A stretch of DNA of 64,000 nucleotides from positions 6,876,501 through 6,940,500 of the forward strand of contig NZ_CP029194.1 in assembly GCF_008642375.1 (NCBI RefSeq). Reading direction: 5' to 3'. The notes below the pieces were generated by a model. That model was not told the origin of the DNA. It made no database searches and worked only from the letters and a program-made list of their open reading frames with translations. The translations under genes and the position numbers were made by a program. The stretch comes from Streptomyces venezuelae (GTDB taxonomy: Bacteria; Actinomycetota; Actinomycetes; Streptomycetales; Streptomycetaceae). Positions 58,122 to 64,000 of the stretch are shown piece after piece; the first letter of the stretch is position 1; the number at the start of each line of letters is the position of its first letter.

Positions 58122-59351
58122 ATGCATGCCTGGCCCGCTTCTGAGGTCCCCGCCCTTCCCGGCAAGGGCCGCGACCTCCGGATCCACGACACCGCGACCG
58201 GCGGACGAGTCACCCTCGCCCCCGGCCCCGTCGCCCGTATCTACGTCTGCGGCATCACGCCGTACGACGCGACCCACATGGGTCACGCGGCGACCTACAA
58301 CGCGTTCGACCTCGTTCAGCGCGTGTGGCTCGACACCAAGCGGCAGGTGCTGTACGTCCAGAACGTGACGGACGTGGACGACCCGCTGCTGGAACGCGCC
58401 ATCCGTGACGGCATCGACTGGGTCGGCCTCGCCGAGCGGGAGACCGCCCTCTTCCGCGAGGACATGACCGCCCTGCGGATGCTGCCCCCGCAGCACTACA
58501 TCGGCGCCGTCGAGGCCATACCGGGCATCATCCCGCTCGTCGAGCGGCTCAGGGACTCCGGGGCCGCGTACGAGCTCGACGGCGACGTCTACTTCTCCGT
58601 GGACGCCGACCCGCACTTCGGCCAGGTCTCGAACTACTCCGCCGAGCTGATGCGCCACCTCTCCGCCGAGCGCGGCGGCGACCCCGAGCGCCCCGGCAAG
58701 AAGAACCCGCTCGACCCGATGCTGTGGATGGCCGCCCGCGAGGGCGAGCCGAGCTGGGACGGCGGCAGCCTCGGCGCCGGGCGTCCCGGCTGGCACATCG
58801 AGTGCGTCGCCATCGCCCTGGACCACCTCGGCATGGGCTTCGACGTGCAGGGCGGCGGCTCCGACCTGATCTTCCCGCACCACGAGATGGGCGCCTCCCA
58901 CGCCCAGTCCCTCACCGGCGAGTTCCCGATGGCCAAGGCGTACGTCCATGCCGGCATGGTCGGCCTGGACGGCGAGAAGATGTCCAAGTCCCGGGGCAAC
59001 CTCGTCTTCGTCTCGCGCCTGCGCCGCGACGGCGTCGACCCGGCCGCCATCCGCCTCGCGCTCCTCTCCCACCACTACCGTGCCGACTGGGAGTGGACCG
59101 ACCAGGTCCTCCAGGACGCCGTGGAGCGGCTCGACCGCTGGCGCGCCGCGGTCTCCCGCCCCGACGGCCCGTCCGCCGACGCGCTCGTCGAGGAGGTCCG
59201 CGAGGCCCTCTCCGACGACCTCGACGCCCCGGCCGCCCTGGCCGCGGTCGACCGCTGGGCCGCGCTCCAGACCGCCGAGGGCGGCACGGACGAGTCCGCC
59301 CCCGGTCTCGTCTCCCGCACCGTCGACGCGCTCCTGGGCGTCGCCCTGTAA
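58122..59351 (+). CDS. mshC: MshC, cysteine:glucosaminyl-inositol ligase of mycothiol synthesis
   Basis: A 409-residue class I aminoacyl-tRNA-synthetase-like ligase joining cysteine to GlcN-inositol with ATP. ATP-binding ITPYDATHMGHA (C43 zinc ligand, T-H-M-G-H 51-55), KMSKS at 286-290 with GEKMSKSRGN, zinc-side WHIECVAIALDHLG, and FPHHEMGASHAQ are present. Length is exact for MshC, shorter than CysRS, with no anticodon-binding domain. ATG 58122. This, with mscR elsewhere in the window, fits a mycothiol-using actinobacterium. Confidence 0.95.
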   Translation: MHAWPASEVPALPGKGRDLRIHDTATGGRVTLAPGPVARIYVCGITPYDATHMGHAATYNAFDLVQRVWLDTKRQVLYVQNVTDVDDPLLERAIRDGIDWVGLAERETALFREDMTALRMLPPQHYIGAVEAIPGIIPLVERLRDSGAAYELDGDVYFSVDADPHFGQVSNYSAELMRHLSAERGGDPERPGKKNPLDPMLWMAAREGEPSWDGGSLGAGRPGWHIECVAIALDHLGMGFDVQGGGSDLIFPHHEMGASHAQSLTGEFPMAKAYVHAGMVGLDGEKMSKSRGNLVFVSRLRRDGVDPAAIRLALLSHHYRADWEWTDQVLQDAVERLDRWRAAVSRPDGPSADALVEEVREALSDDLDAPAALAAVDRWAALQTAEGGTDESAPGLVSRTVDALLGVAL

Positions 59352-59381
59352 GGGGTGCTTCGGAGCAACATCCTTCCGGGC

Positions 59382-59428
59382 AACCGCCCTTGGACTTCCT
59401 GACGAAGTCCGAGGGCGGTTCCTTTTTG
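59382..59428 (+). terminator. Terminator of mshC
   Basis: Long stem: AACCGCCCT, T bulge position, GGACTTC, loop CTGAC, GAAGTCC, G, AGGGCGGTT, then CCTTTTTG. A textbook intrinsic terminator with a T tract, 30 bp after the stop. Confidence 0.95.
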
Positions 59429-59466
59429 TCCTGTCGCGATGCTCGAATCTGCGCTAAATAGGCGTC

Positions 59467-62400
59467 ATGCAATCATCAATGCGCATGAGAGCTGCAGTCG
59501 CCGGTGCACTGCTCGGGTTGCTCACCGCCTTCGCGGGACCTGGTGGCAGTGCCTCGGCCGACCCGTCCGACACCACCGTCGGCGACGTCACCGGATTCAC
59601 GGCGGACGGAGCCTCCTACCGGCTGACCGCGGGCCAGGCGGAGGCCCGCGTCTCCTTCGTCACCGCCGACACCTTCCGTATCGAACTCGCCCCCGACGGC
59701 CGGTTCACCGACCCCACCGGCACCGACATCGTCCTGCCCCAGGGCCCGCCCCCGGCCACCCGCTGGCGGGACCTCGGCGACCGGTACGAACTCGGCACCT
59801 CCGCCGTCACCCTGCGCGTCACCAAGTCGCCGCTGCGCTTCTCCGCGGTACGCGCCGACGGCACCCCGCTCTGGTCCGAGTCCCAGGGCCTGACCTGGAA
59901 CCAGGACCGCACCACCCAGACCCTCGCCCGGGGCGCCGACGAGCAGTTCTACGGCGCCGGCATGCAGAACGGCCGCGGCAACACCACCCACCGCGACAAG
60001 ACCGTCGAGGTCGGCGTCGACTACAACTGGAACGACGGCGGCCACCCCAACTCCGTGCCGTTCTACCTCTCCTCGGCCGGCTACGGCGTCTACCGCAACA
60101 CCTACGCGCCCAACACCTACGCCTTCACCGAGCCCGTCACCACGACCGCGCAGGAACGGCGCTTCGACGCCTACTACTTCGCCGGGACCGGACGGGACGC
60201 GCTCAAGGACGTCATCGGCCAGTACACCCGCCTCACCGGCAAGCCCTTCCTGCCGCCCGTCTACGGCCTGGAGATCGGCGACGCCGACTGCTACCTCCAC
60301 AACGCCAACCGGGGCGAACGCCGCACCCTCGACGCCCTGAAGGTCGCCGACGGCTACATCGAGAACGACATGCCCAACGGCTGGATGCTCGTCAACGACG
60401 GCTACGGCTGCGGCTACGAGAACCTCGCCGAGGCCTCCACCGGCCTGGGCGAGCGCGGCATGAAGCTCGGCCTGTGGACCGAGGACGGCCTCGACAAGCT
60501 CGCCGACCAGGTCAAGGCCGGCCAGCGGGTCGCCAAGCTCGACGTCGCCTGGGTCGGAGCGGGCTACAAGTTCGCCCTCGACGGCTGCAAGGACGCCCAC
60601 GCGGGCATCGAGGCCAACAGCGACGCCCGCGGCTTCACCTGGGCCCCCGAGAGCTGGTCCGGGGCCCAGCGCTGCGGCGTCCAGTGGTCCGGCGACCAGG
60701 CCGGTACGTGGGAGTACATCCGCTGGCAGATCCCCACCTACGCCGGGGCCTCCATGTCCGGCCTCGCCTACACCACCGGCGACGTCGACGGCATCTTCGG
60801 CGGCAGCGCCAAGACGTACACCCGCGACCTCCAGTGGAAGACCTTCCTGCCGGTCACGATGACCATGGACGGCTGGGCCGCCAACGACAAGCAGCCCTTC
60901 CGGTACGGCGAGCCGTACACCTCGATCAACCGAGCCTCCCTCAAGCTCCACGAGGCCCTGCTCCCGTACATCTACAGCCACGCCCACCAGGCGACGAAGA
61001 CCGGCGTCGGCCTCGCCCGGCCGCTCGCCCTGGAGTACCCGGACGACCCGAAGGCCTCCACCGACGCCGCCAAGTACGAGTTCCTCAGCGGCGAGGACTT
61101 CCTGGTCGCCCCCGTCTACCGGGACGCCGTCGAACGAGACGGCATCTACCTCCCCAAGGGCACCTGGATCGACTACTGGAGCGGCCGCACCTACGAGGGC
61201 CCCGTCACCGTCGACGACTACAGCGCCCCGCTCGACACCCTGCCCCTCTTCGTCCGGGCCGGGGCGACCGTCCCCATGTGGCCCGGTGACATCCGCTCGT
61301 ACACCGACCGCGCCCCCGGCGACCCGATCGCCTGGGACGTCTACCCGAAGGGCAGTTCCTCCTTCGAGCTGTACGAGGACGACGGCGTGACCCGCGAGCA
61401 CCGCGACGGCCGCTACGCGACCCAGCGCGCCGAGGTCCGCGCCCCGAACGGCGGCCCCGGCGACGTCTCCGTCCGCATCGGCGCGAGCAAGGGCACGTAC
61501 ACCGGAAAGCCCGCCGCCCGGCCGTACGCCTTCACCGTCCACACCGGCGACGCCCCCGGCGCCGTCCGGCTCGACGGGACCAGACTGCCCGCCCTCACCT
61601 CCCGCGCCGCCTTCGACGCGGCCGCCCAGGGCTGGTGGTACGACCGCGACGAGCGCGGGGGAGTGGTCCGCATCAAGACCGCCGCCCTCTCCACCGACCG
61701 CGCCTTCGAGCTGCGGCTGACCGACACCAGCGCGGTCGGCGGCGCCGTACCGGGCGCGTCCGCCGTGCTCGCCGCACCCACCGGGCAGGAGCTCGGCGCG
61801 GGCGCTCGGGGCACGGTCGCCGTCGACGTCACGGCGGGCACCCGGGACGCCACCGACGTCCGCGTCACGCTCGCCGCCCCGGCCGGCTGGCAGGTCACCC
61901 CGGCCGCACCGATCGGCCGGATCCCGGCCGGCACCACCCGGCGCGTCGACGTCGCCGTCACCCCCGCCGCGGACGCGAAGCCCGGCGAGGCCACCCTCAC
62001 CGCGAGCGCGCGCCACCGCTCCGCGGGCACCGACCGCACCGCCACGCAGCGGTTCTCGGTCGGCGTGATGCCCCCGCCGCCGACAGCCGACGCCTGGGCG
62101 AGCGACCTGGTCTGGCTGCGCTCCACGAACGGCTGGGGCCCGCCCGAACGCGACCGCTCCAACGGCGAGTCCGGCGCCGCCGACGGCCGGACGCTCACCC
62201 TCGCCGGGAAGACCTACGAGAAGGGGATCGGCGGCCACGCCGACTCCGACATCGAGGTCTACCTCGGCGGGCGCTGCACGGCCTTCACCGCCGACGTGGG
62301 CATCGACGACGAGATCAACGGCTACGGGGACGTGGCCTTCTCCGTCGAGGCGGACGGCAGGGTCCTGTGGACCTCGCCCCGGCTGACGGGCGCCTCCGCG

Positions 62401-62523
62401 ACCCTGCCGGTGGACGTCGACGTGACCGGGGCCCGGCACGTCCGGCTGCGGATCACGGACACCAACGGGTCGAAGAGCGGCGACCACGGGGACTGGGCGG
62501 CGGCCCGGTTCAGCTGCGCGTGA
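59467..62523 (+). CDS. Secreted GH31 glycosidase with NEW3 and NPCBM domains
   Basis: A 1018-residue exported glycoside hydrolase. Signal peptide (residues 1-32); GH31 N-terminal and catalytic region to about residue 650; nucleophile Asp359 in KLDVAWVG and acid/base Asp410 in WSGDQAG. The distinctive DYNWNDGGHPNSVPFYLSS and GLEIGDADCYLHNANRGER sequences suggest a galactose/GalNAc-type subfamily rather than alpha-glucosidase; this is tentative. After it come a NEW3-type Ig domain (about 765-860) and a C-terminal NPCBM domain (about 880-1018, KTYEKGIGGHADSDIEVYLGG). It probably degrades extracellular oligosaccharides or glycans. Confidence 0.9.
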   Translation: MQSSMRMRAAVAGALLGLLTAFAGPGGSASADPSDTTVGDVTGFTADGASYRLTAGQAEARVSFVTADTFRIELAPDGRFTDPTGTDIVLPQGPPPATRWRDLGDRYELGTSAVTLRVTKSPLRFSAVRADGTPLWSESQGLTWNQDRTTQTLARGADEQFYGAGMQNGRGNTTHRDKTVEVGVDYNWNDGGHPNSVPFYLSSAGYGVYRNTYAPNTYAFTEPVTTTAQERRFDAYYFAGTGRDALKDVIGQYTRLTGKPFLPPVYGLEIGDADCYLHNANRGERRTLDALKVADGYIENDMPNGWMLVNDGYGCGYENLAEASTGLGERGMKLGLWTEDGLDKLADQVKAGQRVAKLDVAWVGAGYKFALDGCKDAHAGIEANSDARGFTWAPESWSGAQRCGVQWSGDQAGTWEYIRWQIPTYAGASMSGLAYTTGDVDGIFGGSAKTYTRDLQWKTFLPVTMTMDGWAANDKQPFRYGEPYTSINRASLKLHEALLPYIYSHAHQATKTGVGLARPLALEYPDDPKASTDAAKYEFLSGEDFLVAPVYRDAVERDGIYLPKGTWIDYWSGRTYEGPVTVDDYSAPLDTLPLFVRAGATVPMWPGDIRSYTDRAPGDPIAWDVYPKGSSSFELYEDDGVTREHRDGRYATQRAEVRAPNGGPGDVSVRIGASKGTYTGKPAARPYAFTVHTGDAPGAVRLDGTRLPALTSRAAFDAAAQGWWYDRDERGGVVRIKTAALSTDRAFELRLTDTSAVGGAVPGASAVLAAPTGQELGAGARGTVAVDVTAGTRDATDVRVTLAAPAGWQVTPAAPIGRIPAGTTRRVDVAVTPAADAKPGEATLTASARHRSAGTDRTATQRFSVGVMPPPPTADAWASDLVWLRSTNGWGPPERDRSNGESGAADGRTLTLAGKTYEKGIGGHADSDIEVYLGGRCTAFTADVGIDDEINGYGDVAFSVEADGRVLWTSPRLTGASATLPVDVDVTGARHVRLRITDTNGSKSGDHGDWAAARFSCA

Positions 62524-62601
62524 CCGCGTCGGGTCGGACGGCCTGACGGATCGACACGCGTACGGGAGGGGCGCCCTCGGGCACCCCTCCCGTACCGACC
62601 G

Positions 62602-63720
62602 CTACTCCTGGGAGTCGCCGTCCCCGCTCTCGCCGGGCGACTCGTCCGCCGGGCCTTCGTCGGCCCGGTCCGGACCCGCTCCGGACCCCGCTGCCGAGTC
62701 GGGTCCCGGTCCCGAGTCGGGTCCCGGTCCCGCGTCGGGTCCCGGTCCCGGAGTCGGCTTCTCCGGCTTCTCCGGCCGTTCCGGCTTCGGCGGCCTCGTC
62801 CGGCCGCTCCCGGTGTCCCGCAGGAACGGCGATTCGCCGCCCTCGGTCGCCACCCCGGGACCGCCTCCGGGCCCGGTGCCCGGCTCGCGCCGCCGCAGAT
62901 AGCGCTCGAACTCGCGCGCGATGGCCTCGCCCGAGGCCTCCGGCAGCTCCGCCGTGTCCCGCGCCTCCTCCAGCGTCTGCACGTACTCCGCGACCTCGCT
63001 GTCCTCGGCGGCCAGCTGGTCCACGCCCAGCTGCCACGCCCGCGCGTCCTCGGGCAGCTCGCCCAGCGGGATGCGCAGACCGATCAGGTCCTCCAGGCGG
63101 TTGAGGAGCGCGAGCGTCGCCTTCGGGTTCGGCGGCTGCGACACGTAGTGCGGAACCGCCGCCCAGAGGCTCACCGCCGGCACGCCCGCGTGCGTGCACG
63201 CCTCCTGGAGGATGCCGACGATGCCCGTCGGGCCCTCGTAGCGGGTCTCCTCCAGGTCCATCGTCCGCGCCAGATCCGCATCGGACGTCACCCCGCTGAC
63301 GGGGACCGGCCGGGTGTGCGGCGTGTCCCCGAGCAGCGCGCCCAGGATCACGACCATCTCCACGCCCAGCTCGTGGGCGAAGGCGAGCAGCTCGTTGCAG
63401 AAGGAGCGCCAGCGCATCGAGGGCTCGATCCCGCGCACGAGCACCAGGTCACGGGGTTTGTCGCCGCCGATCCGGACCACGGAGAGCCGGGTCGTCGGCC
63501 AAGTGATCTTCCGGACCCCGTTGTCCAGGAAGACCGTGGGACGGTTGACCTGGAAGTCGTAGTAGTCCTCGGCGTCGAGGGCCGCGAACACCTCGCCCTT
63601 CCATTCCCGGTCCAGATGGGCGACCGCGGTGGAGGCTGCGTCGCCGGCGTCGTTCCAGCCCTCGAACGCGGCCACCATGACCGGGTCGATCAGCTCGGGT
63701 ACCCCCTCGAGCTCGATCAC
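62602..63720 (-). CDS. PAC2-family protein with Pro/Gly-rich tail
   Basis: A 372-residue protein of the PAC2 family (proteasome-assembly-chaperone-like). VPELIDPVMVAAFEGWNDAGDAASTAVAHL and ILGALLGDTPHTRPVPVSG are characteristic. About 90 residues at the C-terminus are low complexity and Pro/Gly/Asp-rich, partly from three 18-bp tandem repeats. GTG 63720 follows AAAGGAGGCGCTGG. In actinobacteria these proteins are conserved but not well understood; a link to the proteasome is not shown here. Confidence 0.88.
   Translation of the reverse strand: MIELEGVPELIDPVMVAAFEGWNDAGDAASTAVAHLDREWKGEVFAALDAEDYYDFQVNRPTVFLDNGVRKITWPTTRLSVVRIGGDKPRDLVLVRGIEPSMRWRSFCNELLAFAHELGVEMVVILGALLGDTPHTRPVPVSGVTSDADLARTMDLEETRYEGPTGIVGILQEACTHAGVPAVSLWAAVPHYVSQPPNPKATLALLNRLEDLIGLRIPLGELPEDARAWQLGVDQLAAEDSEVAEYVQTLEEARDTAELPEASGEAIAREFERYLRRREPGTGPGGGPGVATEGGESPFLRDTGSGRTRPPKPERPEKPEKPTPGPGPDAGPGPDSGPGPDSAAGSGAGPDRADEGPADESPGESGDGDSQE
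62696..62749. repeat. Three 18-bp tandem repeats in the PAC2 gene tail
   Basis: GAGTCGGGTCCCGGTCCC occurs twice exactly and once with GC at positions 1-2, encoding Gly-Pro-Asp/Ser hexapeptides of the disordered tail. Confidence 0.9.
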
Positions 63721-63861
63721 CCAGCGCCTCCTTTTCGAAGTTCCTGTCGTACGGACCAACCTTACGGCTTTCCGGCGGTCCGTCCGCAGCCCCCGGACAG
63801 CCCCGAAAACCCGTGCGGCCTTGATCGACTACCCAGGAACTCGCCTCCGCACACGGCGCTC

Positions 63862-64000
63862 TCACTCCTCCCAGAGCGTGCTCGGCGCCTCCCTCCGCAC
63901 GACCGGCGCGATCTCCTCGGCGAAGCGCTGGAGCGTCTCGGTCTGTTCGGCCGTGGACTGGCCGAAGGCGTCGACGGTGACGGACTGGAGGTCGTGCCCG
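63862..64000 (-). CDS. LLM-class oxidoreductase, C-terminal end (partial)
   Basis: Only the last 46 codons are in the window; the gene begins beyond 64000. The reading frame ends DLQSVTVDAFGQSTAEQTETLQRFAEEIAPVVRREAPSTLWEE, in my translation of the minus strand, which fits the C-terminal helix of luciferase-like F420/flavin oxidoreductases. Identification rests on this short tail. Confidence 0.55.
   Translation of the reverse strand, partial: GHDLQSVTVDAFGQSTAEQTETLQRFAEEIAPVVRREAPSTLWEE

Noticed and set aside
58122..59351. Cysteinyl-tRNA synthetase
   Set aside because: The length, lack of anticodon-binding domain and neighbours fit MshC instead.

Overview
The window is 64 kb of very GC-rich DNA with strong third-position G/C bias, many GTG starts and purine-rich ribosome sites. 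Chaplins, mycothiol enzymes (MshC, S-(hydroxymethyl)mycothiol dehydrogenase), a class F sortase, F420/flavin LLM oxidoreductases and about 57 densely packed genes point to Streptomyces chromosome. From memory, the chaplin pair, gluconate genes and MshC resemble one stretch of the S. coelicolor core chromosome; this was not checked by alignment.

Layout. 0-5.4 kb: molybdopterin oxidoreductase, CitMHS citrate transporter, then a secreted surface protein overlapping a class F sortase. 5.4-6.3 kb: no intact gene, only an apparent relic of a repeat-rich regulator. 6.3-16.7 kb: aldehyde and alcohol dehydrogenases, two DMT exporters, TetR/ArsR regulators, an acyl-CoA dehydrogenase, a YiaA/B protein, a TetR-MaoC pair and SoxR. 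16.7-22.3 kb: BKACE enzyme, hypothetical protein, alpha/beta hydrolase, erythromycin-esterase-like protein and NamZ-type muramidase. 22.5-26.2 kb: SDR, TetR, acyl-CoA dehydrogenase and APH-like kinase, framed by matching operators. 26.4-33.7 kb: glucarate-dehydratase-type enolase, two-domain metabolic enzymes, a histidine-rich protein, DUF202 pair, Nudix, SDR, TetR and a KstD-like flavoprotein.

33.8-37.5 kb holds the most unusual locus: a 142-residue two-helix membrane protein overlapping by ATGA a 1110-residue NACHT-HEAT NTPase. Both carry a short G-x-L-x-Q-I motif, two copies in the membrane protein and one at the N-terminus of the NTPase. This resembles the wiring of NLR/effector pairs that use amyloid-type signalling motifs, and I propose it as an undescribed membrane-targeting immune-type system.

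37.5-48.3 kb: ASCH protein, gluconate permease/kinase/regulator, amino acid permease, mycothiol-dependent formaldehyde detoxification pair, RluA-type pseudouridine synthase, tRNA-Leu(GAG), M20 peptidase, short chaplin, and a long chaplin with a collagen-like Pro-Gly linker. 48.3-64 kb: RecD-like protein without its Walker motifs, aldo/keto reductase, LLM enzymes, ferritin-like protein, CorA transporter, phosphoglycerate-mutase-like/DUF3090/SCO1664-family operon leading to mshC, a secreted GH31 glycosidase and a PAC2 protein. The window ends inside an LLM oxidoreductase gene.
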